Shown here in pieces: positions 56,381 to 64,000 of a stretch of DNA of 64,000 nucleotides. Positions within the stretch are counted from its first letter, which is position 1. Each line of letters opens with the position of its first letter. This DNA comes from Jeotgalibacillus aurantiacus. GTDB taxonomy: Bacteria > Bacillota > Bacilli > Bacillales > Jeotgalibacillaceae. The notes beneath the pieces are model-generated. The model was not told the DNA's origin. It saw nothing but the letters and a program-made list of their open reading frames with translations, and searched no databases. The translations under genes and the position numbers were made by a program. Location: assembly GCF_020595125.1 (NCBI RefSeq), contig NZ_JACNMS010000002.1, positions 434,001-498,000 on the forward strand. Direction: 5' to 3'.

Positions 56381-58393
56381 TTATTGAATTAATGCGTTGC
56401 AATCTACGATTAACGCGACCTGACCGTCACCAAGAATAGTAGCTCCGGAGATAGCAAATATATCACCAAGATAGTCACCCAGGGTTTTCAGCACGACTTC
56501 CTGCTGCCCAATAAATGAATCAACAACGAGTCCCGCAAGCTTTTCTCCCTTTCGGACGATAATAACCGAATGAATGTCTTCTTCCGCTTCCTTATTAACG
56601 TCAAACACTTCATTCAGGAAAACAAGCGGAACGACTTTCCCGCGGAAATCAATCACACGCTGATTATGGGCATGAAGGATTTCTTCATTTTTAACGATTG
56701 CTGTCTCAATAATAGAGGACAACGGGATCGCAAACTTCTCATTTTCAATCTCTGTCAGCATGACTGAGATAATCGAAAGCGTCAACGGAAGCTGAACGGA
56801 GAAAATAGACCCTTCTCCCGGTGTGGAATGAATCGTAATGGTCCCGCCAAGAGATTCAATTGTTGTCTTCACAACATCCAGCCCGACGCCTCTTCCGGAA
56901 ATATCAGAAATTGTCTCAGCTGTTGAGAATCCTGATGCCATAATGAGCTCGTAAATCTGGCTGTCTGTCATGGTTTGAACCTGTTCTTCAGTTACAATTC
57001 CTTTTGACAGCGCTTTATCAAGAACTTTTTCCTTGCTGATTCCTGCACCATCATCCTGAATTTCAATAAAGACATGGTTCCCACTGTGATAAGCCCTAAG
57101 ATCAATCGTACCTGTTTCCGGTTTACCTTTTGCTGCACGTTCTGCCGGGCTTTCAATGCCGTGATCGATTGCATTTCTGAGCAGATGGACGAGAGGATCG
57201 CCGATTTCATCAATAACAGTCCGGTCAAGCTCTGTATCCTGACCACTAATCTCAAGATTAATCTGTTTATTCAAATCCCGTGCAAGCTGACGAATCATTC
57301 TCGGGAAGCGGTTAAATACTGTTTCAACCGGTACCATTCTCATCGTCAGAATAATAGATTGAAGGTCACCGGAGATTCGGGACATTCTTTCTACCGTTTC
57401 ATTCAGCTCACCATGATTCAACTCTTTAGAAATCTGTTCCAGTCTCCCTCTGTCAATCACAAGCTCCTCAAACAGATTCATCAGAACGGCAAGTCTGTCG
57501 ATATTTACACGAATTGTTTTGTTTGCTACCTGATTTTTCGGAATATCCTTTTCGACCGCTGGCTGATTCGACAGCTTAATTTCAGCATCAGCTGACGGCA
57601 CATCCACTTCCAAAATCGTTACAGCAGCTTCGGCCTCTGCCTGGAACCCTGCAAGATCAAGCTTTGTAGCAACAGCCTGTTCAACTTCTGACACTTTCAA
57701 TACGCTTTTCTCCACGAAAGCAGCATCTTCTTTTGTTACGATCGTAACGGTAAAATGCTGATCAAAATTTTCCTCTTCAAGCTGGTCAACAGTTGGAGAG
57801 GATTTTACGACCTCAGCAACTTTTTCAAGCACTTCAAATACCATATATACACGTGCGGCTTTCAGCAGACAGTCATCCCGAAGTGCCACTGTCAGTTCAT
57901 AAGCCTGATAGCCCTGCTCAAGAGACTGATGAAGAACAGTCTGCTCAAATTGGTCATATGAAACCTCCGACTTTACCGCTACAGCATTTGCCGTGTTATC
58001 TTCGGTTAATACTTCTCCTTTTTCAATGGCTGCGAGTCTGCTGATCGTCGATTCTACGTTCTTTTTGCCATCTCCGCCACCAGCGATGGATGTAATCATT
58101 TCTTCAAGATCATCAACCGCTGCAAAAAGAACATCCATCATGTTTGTACTAACAGTCAATTTCTCATTGCGGATCCCGTCCAGCACATTTTCAAGGTTAT
58201 GTGTCAGGTTGGCGAGATCTTCATACCCCATTGTTGCAGACATTCCCTTTAGAGTATGGGCTGACCGGAAAATCTCATTAACGATACCAAGGTCCTCCGG
58301 ATTTTTTTCAAGCTCAAGTAATTGTGTATTACAGTTCTGCAAATGATCTTTGCTTTCTTCAATGAATACTTCCAGATACTGACTCATTTCCAT
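56381..58393 (-). CDS. cheA: Chemotaxis histidine kinase CheA
   Basis: The 670-residue kinase has an HPt domain with phosphorylated H46 (RSAHTLKG) and a P2 CheY/CheB-binding region. A dimerisation helix pair and an HATPase with HLLRNAIDHGIE follow, then a G1 box DDGAGI and GRGVGLDVVK, and a C-terminal CheW-like domain. MEMSQYLEVFIEES matches the B. subtilis N-terminus, so the first ATG is kept. Confidence 0.97.
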   Translation of the reverse strand: MEMSQYLEVFIEESKDHLQNCNTQLLELEKNPEDLGIVNEIFRSAHTLKGMSATMGYEDLANLTHNLENVLDGIRNEKLTVSTNMMDVLFAAVDDLEEMITSIAGGGDGKKNVESTISRLAAIEKGEVLTEDNTANAVAVKSEVSYDQFEQTVLHQSLEQGYQAYELTVALRDDCLLKAARVYMVFEVLEKVAEVVKSSPTVDQLEEENFDQHFTVTIVTKEDAAFVEKSVLKVSEVEQAVATKLDLAGFQAEAEAAVTILEVDVPSADAEIKLSNQPAVEKDIPKNQVANKTIRVNIDRLAVLMNLFEELVIDRGRLEQISKELNHGELNETVERMSRISGDLQSIILTMRMVPVETVFNRFPRMIRQLARDLNKQINLEISGQDTELDRTVIDEIGDPLVHLLRNAIDHGIESPAERAAKGKPETGTIDLRAYHSGNHVFIEIQDDGAGISKEKVLDKALSKGIVTEEQVQTMTDSQIYELIMASGFSTAETISDISGRGVGLDVVKTTIESLGGTITIHSTPGEGSIFSVQLPLTLSIISVMLTEIENEKFAIPLSSIIETAIVKNEEILHAHNQRVIDFRGKVVPLVFLNEVFDVNKEAEEDIHSVIIVRKGEKLAGLVVDSFIGQQEVVLKTLGDYLGDIFAISGATILGDGQVALIVDCNALIQ

Positions 58394-58399
58394 AAGAAC

Positions 58400-59488
58400 T
58401 CACCCTTCCGCAAGTTTTGCGATTCTTCCTGCAATTTGTGGCAATGGATCAACATAGCTGATGAAGCCGGTTGCTGCAGCTGCCTTTGGCATTCCATAAA
58501 CAACACATGTTTCTTTTGACTCTGCTATAGAGGTCACATCATGATGATGATGTAAGTGTACCAGACCTTTAGACCCATCTGCACCCATCCCAGTCATAAT
58601 CACGGCAATTTTTTTTATGTTTAACTGCGCAGCAGATTCAAACAATACATCAACGGATGGACGGTGTCCGTTTCTTGGGGGACTCTGATCCAGCCTAATG
58701 GTAATTTCCGTTGAAGACTGACTCAGTGTCATATGATAATCGCCTGGCGCAATATACACATGACCGTTTTTTAATACGTCTCCCTGCTCAGCTTCCTTGA
58801 TGGTCAGTTCAGATAACTGATTAAGCCTTGCGGCCAGAGATTTTGTAAATCCCGGCGGCATGTGCTGTACAACGACAACTGGTGCCTTTAACTGTTTAGG
58901 AAGAGCTGATAAGACTTCCTGAAGCGCTCTTGGTCCTCCAGTGGATGTCCCGATTAGAACAAGGGAGTTTTTAGGAGCGCGCGCACCTACATATTTACTA
59001 TCGGCATCAACCGTGACTTTTTCAGTGTATATTTTATTTTCAGGCTTTTTCTTTTTAACATGTTTCATCATAGAAATTTTCGCACTCGAAGCATGTATCA
59101 CTTTTTCCACGAGTTCTTTTTTCACCTTATGTAAATCTAGTGATATAGTACCAGAAGGTTTTGCAATAAAATCCACTGCCCCGTAGTCCATGGCTAAAAA
59201 TGCGTTCTCAGCACCTTGAACCGTCGTGCTTGAAAGCATTATCACCGGCAGTGGATGATCTTTCATTATGATTTTTAATGCTTCAAGTCCGCTCATAACC
59301 GGCATTTCAACATCCATCGTGACGACATGCGGTTTTAGAAGGCGGATTTTTGCGATGGCATCCTGACCATTTCTAGCTGTCCCGACAACCGCAATTGAAG
59401 GGTCCTCTGACAGAAACTCCTGAATCAGTTTGCGCATAAAAGCTGAATCGTCTACAACGAGTACTTTTATTATTTCTTCCCTTACCAT
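58400..59488 (-). CDS. cheB: Chemotaxis response regulator methylesterase CheB
   Basis: The 362-residue protein has a receiver domain with phospho-acceptor D59 (VTMDVEMPVMSG) and acidic DD at residues 13-14. A linker leads to the methylesterase domain with nucleophile serine in GTSTGGPRAL, histidine in VVQHMPPGF and aspartate in MTGMGADGS. It is encoded between flhG and cheA, as in B. subtilis. Confidence 0.96.
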   Translation of the reverse strand: MVREEIIKVLVVDDSAFMRKLIQEFLSEDPSIAVVGTARNGQDAIAKIRLLKPHVVTMDVEMPVMSGLEALKIIMKDHPLPVIMLSSTTVQGAENAFLAMDYGAVDFIAKPSGTISLDLHKVKKELVEKVIHASSAKISMMKHVKKKKPENKIYTEKVTVDADSKYVGARAPKNSLVLIGTSTGGPRALQEVLSALPKQLKAPVVVVQHMPPGFTKSLAARLNQLSELTIKEAEQGDVLKNGHVYIAPGDYHMTLSQSSTEITIRLDQSPPRNGHRPSVDVLFESAAQLNIKKIAVIMTGMGADGSKGLVHLHHHHDVTSIAESKETCVVYGMPKAAAATGFISYVDPLPQIAGRIAKLAEG

Positions 59489-59497
59489 CTCAGCACC

Positions 59498-60355
59498 TCA
59501 CTTTATTCTGAAAAATGCGCTAAGCCTCTCTGTAAATCGCGGCTTCACAGAATGAATATCAGATTGTTGATTTTCAATATAAGCTGTGGTAAGTCTCTTT
59601 AGCGTTTTTGCAGCTGGTGATGCCGGATACATTTTAGTAAAAGGCACCTGACTGTTAACAGCTTTTCTCACAGAAGGATCTTCTGGAAGACTGCCAAGCA
59701 GCCGGACTTTTTTACCCAGAAATCTTTCGGCAGCGGTTTCCAGTCTTTCAAGTGCCAATTTACCTTCCGCACGATCCATCACCCGATTGCATAAGAGTGA
59801 GAAATCCTTTGATGCATCTTTCATATGTATAAATTTCATCATAGAGTAAGCGTCCATGATGGAGGTTGGTTCTCCCGTTGTAATAACGAATACTTCATCA
59901 GCCGCCATGATTAATTCAAGCCCGTTGGCAGATGCTCCGGCACCCATATCAAAAATCAGATAATCGTATTGACGAATCAGCTCATTAAATCCATCAAGCA
60001 ATCTGGTTATTTCAATGTCTTTCCACTCCACCATCTTGTTCAAACCTGAACCGCCTGCAATATAGGAAAAATTTTGATCAACCTGATGTGTGACCTCTTC
60101 AATCGATCCATCCCCTTCAAGAAAATGAAGAATCGTTTTTCCGGACTGCTGCCCTAACAGGATATGGACGTTCCCCATTCCTATATCCATATCCATCAGC
60201 AGCACTTTATGCCCAAGATTCGCCAGCTCTGAAGAAAAGTTAATGGAGAAATTGGATTTTCCAACCCCTCCTTTTCCACTTACAACAGCAATTGCTTTTC
60301 CCGTCTTCTCACTCATCTTCATCATCTGTCTTCTCAGCGTTTCAGCTTGATCCAT
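59498..60355 (-). CDS. flhG: Flagellar number regulator FlhG (YlxH), MinD-like ATPase
   Basis: This 285-residue deviant-Walker ParA/MinD ATPase controls flagellar number and position with FlhF. The P-loop SGKGGVGKSN is at residues 26-35; LMDMDIGMGNVHIL and YLIFDMGAGAS follow. The N-terminal DQAETLR motif, known to stimulate FlhF GTPase activity, is present. It overlaps flhF by 14 bases. Confidence 0.95.
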   Translation of the reverse strand: MDQAETLRRQMMKMSEKTGKAIAVVSGKGGVGKSNFSINFSSELANLGHKVLLMDMDIGMGNVHILLGQQSGKTILHFLEGDGSIEEVTHQVDQNFSYIAGGSGLNKMVEWKDIEITRLLDGFNELIRQYDYLIFDMGAGASANGLELIMAADEVFVITTGEPTSIMDAYSMMKFIHMKDASKDFSLLCNRVMDRAEGKLALERLETAAERFLGKKVRLLGSLPEDPSVRKAVNSQVPFTKMYPASPAAKTLKRLTTAYIENQQSDIHSVKPRFTERLSAFFRIK

Positions 60356-61442
60356 ACGGGTTCACACCTTTTTTCAAAAATTCTCTAATCGTGGAAGGGG
60401 TTGCTTCTTTAATATCTTCAGGAACTGCCTGACCGGTCGTTAGATAGGCAGCGCCAAGTCCACTGTTTGTCATCAGGTGATAGGCAGGTCCGACACTTGC
60501 ACTCTCATCCCATTTTGTAAAGATGAGCCCATCAAGCTCGACATCCCCAAACTGACTGTATACAGCCTGCATATCCTGCAGTTTAGACGTCATCGAAAGA
60601 ACGAGAAATGTCTGCATGTCTTCGTTAAAATTGATTGTATTCATCAGATCTTCAACGTACTGAATTTCTTTATAATTTCTGCCCGCAGTATCAATAAAAA
60701 TATGATCGTAATCGCTGAACTTCGCTGCTGCTTCATCAAAATCCTGGCGCTTATAAACGACTTCAATCGGTACATTTAAAAGCTGGGCATACGTCTTCAG
60801 CTGTTCAATTGCCCCAATGCGGTAAGTATCCGTTGTAATAAAAGCAATTTTTTTCTTTGATTCAACTACAAGCTTTGCTGCCATTTTTGCGATGGTCGTC
60901 GTTTTCCCTACACCTGTCGGACCGATCAGACTGATGTATTTCTTTTCAGCCAAAACACCGCCATGCGCGAGCTGATCAACAGGCTGCAGAAAATAAGAAA
61001 GAGCCCAGTCAGCAAGTTTTTCGTTATCAGATTCCTGTTTCCATTTTTCATGAAGGTATGCACCGAGCTCAAGCAGCCACTCATCTTGCAGATCCTGATT
61101 TTGGTAATCATTTAACACGTGCACTACAGGTGATGGTAAATGCTGAAACCGATTGTTCTGGCTTGCGGACATATTCACCATTAATTTTTTCAGTTCCCTG
61201 ATTTCTTCTTCCAGCTTTTCATGACCCGGACTTTGAACCAAAGCTGGGCTTTCCTTGGCAGCAGCGGGTTCTGTTTGATCGATACCTGCCACTACCTCAA
61301 TCTGTTTCGTTTTAAATAAACCGAGAAATCCACCGGTATAAATGACTTTTGAATTTAAAATAACAGCGTCACTGCCTAATTCTGCACGCACTTTTTTCAT
61401 CGCCTCAGGCATTGATGGCGCCGTAACTTTTTTCATCTTCAA
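60342..61442 (-). CDS. flhF: Flagellar biosynthesis GTPase FlhF
   Basis: The 366-residue SRP-family GTPase has a B domain, an N domain and a G domain with GPTGVGKTTTIAK near residue 173. KIAFITTDTYRIGAIEQL, DHIFIDTAGRN and TKWDE follow. The TTG start at 61442 overlaps the flhA TGA as TTGA and aligns with the B. subtilis N-terminus MKIKKF; an ATG two codons later is the alternative. It forms a pair with FlhG. Confidence 0.95.
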   Translation of the reverse strand: MKMKKVTAPSMPEAMKKVRAELGSDAVILNSKVIYTGGFLGLFKTKQIEVVAGIDQTEPAAAKESPALVQSPGHEKLEEEIRELKKLMVNMSASQNNRFQHLPSPVVHVLNDYQNQDLQDEWLLELGAYLHEKWKQESDNEKLADWALSYFLQPVDQLAHGGVLAEKKYISLIGPTGVGKTTTIAKMAAKLVVESKKKIAFITTDTYRIGAIEQLKTYAQLLNVPIEVVYKRQDFDEAAAKFSDYDHIFIDTAGRNYKEIQYVEDLMNTINFNEDMQTFLVLSMTSKLQDMQAVYSQFGDVELDGLIFTKWDESASVGPAYHLMTNSGLGAAYLTTGQAVPEDIKEATPSTIREFLKKGVNPYGSS

Positions 61443-63472
61443 TCGACCGTCACCACCCCTACACTCTGTACTTCAACATTCGCTTCGAGTTCATTATAGG
61501 ACAGAATCGGAATTTGCGGGAAATACCTCTCTGTCAGCTGACGAATATACATCCGCACTGCAGGTGAACACAAAATGATCGGTGTCTGTTCTGTCAGTGA
61601 GAGCTGTTCAATCTGTTGAGCCATTGCCTCAAGAATTCTTTGTGAATCATTCGGGTCCAGGGAAAGGTAATTCCCATGCTCCGTCTGCTGAACGTTATCT
61701 GCTGTCATCTTTTCAACTTTGCCTGATAATGTGATCACTTTTAACGTGTCACCCGGCTGGGCAAATTGACTAGTGATTTGTTTTGCTAAAGATTGTCTTA
61801 CGTATTCAGCCAGCACATCAGTATCTGACGTCATTTTCGCATAATCAGCAAGCGTTTCGAAAATCACCGGCAGATTCCGTATAGAAACATTTTCTTTAAG
61901 CAGCTTTGATAAAACCTTCTGTACATCTCCGATCGATAAAGGCGATGGCGTTACCTCCTCGACTAAGATCGGATAGGACTGCTGCAGATGATCGATCAGC
62001 TGCTTTGTTTCCTGACGTCCGAGCAGGTCATCAGCATGACCTTTGATCATTTCAGTAATATGAGTTGACACAACAGACGGCGGATCAACAACTGTATATC
62101 CAAGCATCTCAGCCTGATCCTTCACAGATTCATCAATCCATTTAGCAGGCAGTCCAAATGAAGGTTCAATCGTATCAATACCATCAATTGAATCATCATC
62201 CCCGGGGCTCATCGCCAGATAGTGATCAAGGAGAAGTTCTCCTTTTGCGACTTCATTTCCTTTAATTTTCAACCTGTATTCGTTAGGCTGAAGCTGTATG
62301 TTATCCCGAATCCTGACAACAGGTATAACAAGACCGAGGTCGAGCGCCAGCTGACGTCGGATCATCACAATTCTATCCAGCAGATCCCCTCCCTGATTCG
62401 CATCAGCAAGCGGTATCAAACCGTAACCAAATTCAAATTCAATTTGATCCACATTTAACAGGCTGACGACACTTTCAGGACTCTTCATTTCATCTGTTGC
62501 GGTTTCCTCTTCCATTTCAAGCGGATCTTCCATCTCATTCTTCTTAGACTGAGACAGCATGTATCCACCTACTGCTAAAATCATCGCGATAGGAAGCGTC
62601 AGCAGGTTGCTGATCGGTGTAAAAATACCGAGCAGGGCAATCGTTGCGGCTGCAACATACATAATCGGCGCAAAAGAAAACAGCTGAGACGTAATGTCCT
62701 GTCCGAGGTTTCCATCTGAAGCAGCACGGGTGACAACGATACCAGTAGCCGTTGAAATGAGCAGTGCTGGGATCTGCGAGACAATGCCATCTCCGACAGT
62801 CAGTAAAGAAAACTGGTTTGCAGCGTCTGCAAGCGGCATGCCCATTTGAACAATCCCGATCACCATACCAAAGATCAGGTTGATCATGACGATAATAATA
62901 CCGGCAATTGCATCCCCTTTTACGAATTTCGTTGCACCATCCATCGCTCCGTAAAAGTCAGCTTCCCTGCCGACTTTTTCACGGCGTTCACGCGCTTCTG
63001 TTTCATTGATCATGCCCGCATTTAAGTCAGCATCAATACTCATCTGCTTACCAGGCATCGCATCAAGTGTGAAACGGGCAGCGACTTCTGATACACGTTC
63101 CGCCCCCTTAGTAATAACGATAAACTGGATTATAATCAGGATGATAAAGACAACGATCCCGACTAAAATATTTCCCCCGGTAACAAACGTACCGAAAGTT
63201 TCAACAACACCTCCGGCTTCCCCCCGACTTAAAATAGCTCGTGTTGTCGATACGTTCAGACCCAGTCTGAACAGAGTGAGCAAAAGGATCAGTGCCGGGA
63301 AAATCGCAAATTCAAGCGGCTCTCTCATATTCATCGAGACAAGAAGTACAATGAGCCCCAATGTTATATTAATTATTATAAATACGCTGAGCATCCAGGA
63401 AGGCAGCGGAATGACCAACATCGCGATGATCAGGATGACGCTTCCGAGTATGGCTAAATCTTTTCCTTTCAT
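61439..63472 (-). CDS. flhA: Flagellar export apparatus protein FlhA
   Basis: FlhA is the major export-gate component of the flagellar type III system. The 677 residues comprise about eight membrane helices in the first 310 residues and the cytoplasmic loop GKQMSIDADLNAGMI, a family hallmark. A large cytoplasmic domain with the FHIPEP-type region follows. AAGGGGA precedes the ATG. It starts 20 bases after flhB. Confidence 0.97.
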   Translation of the reverse strand: MKGKDLAILGSVILIIAMLVIPLPSWMLSVFIIINITLGLIVLLVSMNMREPLEFAIFPALILLLTLFRLGLNVSTTRAILSRGEAGGVVETFGTFVTGGNILVGIVVFIILIIIQFIVITKGAERVSEVAARFTLDAMPGKQMSIDADLNAGMINETEARERREKVGREADFYGAMDGATKFVKGDAIAGIIIVMINLIFGMVIGIVQMGMPLADAANQFSLLTVGDGIVSQIPALLISTATGIVVTRAASDGNLGQDITSQLFSFAPIMYVAAATIALLGIFTPISNLLTLPIAMILAVGGYMLSQSKKNEMEDPLEMEEETATDEMKSPESVVSLLNVDQIEFEFGYGLIPLADANQGGDLLDRIVMIRRQLALDLGLVIPVVRIRDNIQLQPNEYRLKIKGNEVAKGELLLDHYLAMSPGDDDSIDGIDTIEPSFGLPAKWIDESVKDQAEMLGYTVVDPPSVVSTHITEMIKGHADDLLGRQETKQLIDHLQQSYPILVEEVTPSPLSIGDVQKVLSKLLKENVSIRNLPVIFETLADYAKMTSDTDVLAEYVRQSLAKQITSQFAQPGDTLKVITLSGKVEKMTADNVQQTEHGNYLSLDPNDSQRILEAMAQQIEQLSLTEQTPIILCSPAVRMYIRQLTERYFPQIPILSYNELEANVEVQSVGVVTVD

Positions 63473-63492
63473 GCTGGTCCCCTTTCAAAGCA

Positions 63493-64000
63493 TTACACTT
63501 TGTTTTTTATCCGGTATACGTAAGCGAGAATTTCAGCCACTGCCTTAAAGAATTCTTCAGGAATCGGGTCACCGATTTCAGCCTGATCATAAAGCGCTCT
63601 TGCCAGCGGCCTGTTCTCAACAGCAATGACATCATTTTCTTTGGCAATCAATTTTATTTTCTGTGCAATAAAATCGACTCCTTTTGCAACGACTACGGGG
63701 GCTTCAAATTCCCCATCTTTATATTTCAAAACAATGGCATAGTGGGTCGGGTTGGTAATGACAACGTCTGCGTCCGGAATCTCAGACATCATCCGTTTCA
63801 TCGCCATTTCCCTCTGCCGCTGCTTAATCTTTGATTTAATCAGCGGGTCCCCTTCCGTGTTTTTATATTCATCTTTAATATCCTGTTTTGACATCCGGAT
63901 ATTTTTTTCAAAATCATATTTCTGGTAAAGATAGTCAAGAACAGACAAAAGGACCAGCAATGCTGATGCAAATAATCCCATCTGAACCGTTAGTGAACCT
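63493..64000 (-). CDS. flhB: Flagellar export protein FlhB (5' part beyond the window)
   Basis: The C-terminal 169 or so residues of FlhB, the export substrate-specificity switch, are present. The last membrane helix is near the window edge (FASALLVLLSVLDYLYQ). The DIKDEYKNTEGDP linker, the autocleavage motif NPTH (VVITNPTHYAIVLKY) and the cytoplasmic tail follow. The reading frame remains open through 64000, so the start lies outside. Confidence 0.95.
   Translation of the reverse strand, partial: GSLTVQMGLFASALLVLLSVLDYLYQKYDFEKNIRMSKQDIKDEYKNTEGDPLIKSKIKQRQREMAMKRMMSEIPDADVVITNPTHYAIVLKYKDGEFEAPVVVAKGVDFIAQKIKLIAKENDVIAVENRPLARALYDQAEIGDPIPEEFFKAVAEILAYVYRIKNKV

Noticed and set aside
57074-57595. 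Plus-strand 173-codon open frame opposite cheA
   Set aside because: Antisense to conserved CheA kinase domains, no ribosome site, composition typical of a shadow frame.
63006-63548. Plus-strand 180-codon open frame opposite flhA/flhB
   Set aside because: Ile/Thr/Ser-rich shadow of the FlhA membrane region; starts and ends inside established genes.

Overview
The window is a 64 kb housekeeping segment from a low-to-moderate GC, endospore-forming, motile Firmicute of the order Bacillales. The gene order closely follows the Bacillus subtilis flhB-to-ymdB chromosome segment. Dipicolinate synthase genes (dpaA, dpaB), a SpoIIIE-type DNA translocase and candidate SigG and SigK promoters point to sporulation. 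FlhA/FlhB/FlhF/FlhG, Che proteins and SigD point to flagellar motility. The genus cannot be fixed from the sequence alone; a marine or salt-tolerant Planococcaceae/Jeotgalibacillus-like relative is possible but is only an impression. All 58 coding regions lie on the minus strand, so the biology reads from high to low coordinates.

Reading in the transcribed direction: (1) 64000-54805 is the distal fla/che operon: flhB (5' end off the window), flhA, flhF, flhG, cheB, cheA, cheW, cheC, cheD. (2) 54625-52960 holds sigD, which appears to have its own promoter and a terminator separating it from cheD, then an uncharacterised 104-residue gene and swrB. (3) 52960-43655 carries rpsB, tsf, pyrH, frr, uppS, cdsA, dxr, rseP and proS: translation elongation, UMP and undecaprenyl/phospholipid/isoprenoid synthesis, and a site-2 protease. 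(4) 43540-39227 is the replicative polymerase gene polC. (5) 39221-32037 is the rimP-nusA-ylxR-ylxQ-infB-ylxP-rbfA-truB-ribF cluster for transcription elongation, initiation and ribosome maturation. (6) 31975-27080 has rpsO, pnp, the M16 peptidase gene mlpA and ymxH. (7) 27125-20175 has dpaA-dpaB (spore dipicolinate), then asd-dapG-dapA (the aspartate pathway that feeds dipicolinate, lysine and peptidoglycan) and rnjB (RNase J2). (8) 19940-11576 has spoIIIE, a GntR regulator gene (ymfC) and a four-gene BMP-type nucleoside ABC transporter. (9) 11513-28 has the ymfF/ymfH peptidase pair, ymfI, ymfJ, ymfK, ymfM, then pgsA, cinA, recA, rny and ymdB.

Several B. subtilis neighbours are missing from their expected places: ylxY between pnp and mlpA, tepA and its small neighbours between rnjB and spoIIIE, ymfD/ymfE after ymfC, and pbpX after recA. 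No insertion sequence, prophage, CRISPR array, tRNA or rRNA was found.

The least ordinary content is non-coding. There are two structured intergenic elements: a 115 bp element with 15 bp perfect terminal inverted repeats after dapA, and a roughly 190 bp multi-stem element after mlpA. The intergenic space upstream of ymfC is dense with operator-like sites: a cre/lac-operator-like site, a palindrome, and a 13-mer shared with the region ahead of the transporter genes. The window does not look like a defence or mobile island. The best candidate for something undescribed is the small gene between sigD and swrB.
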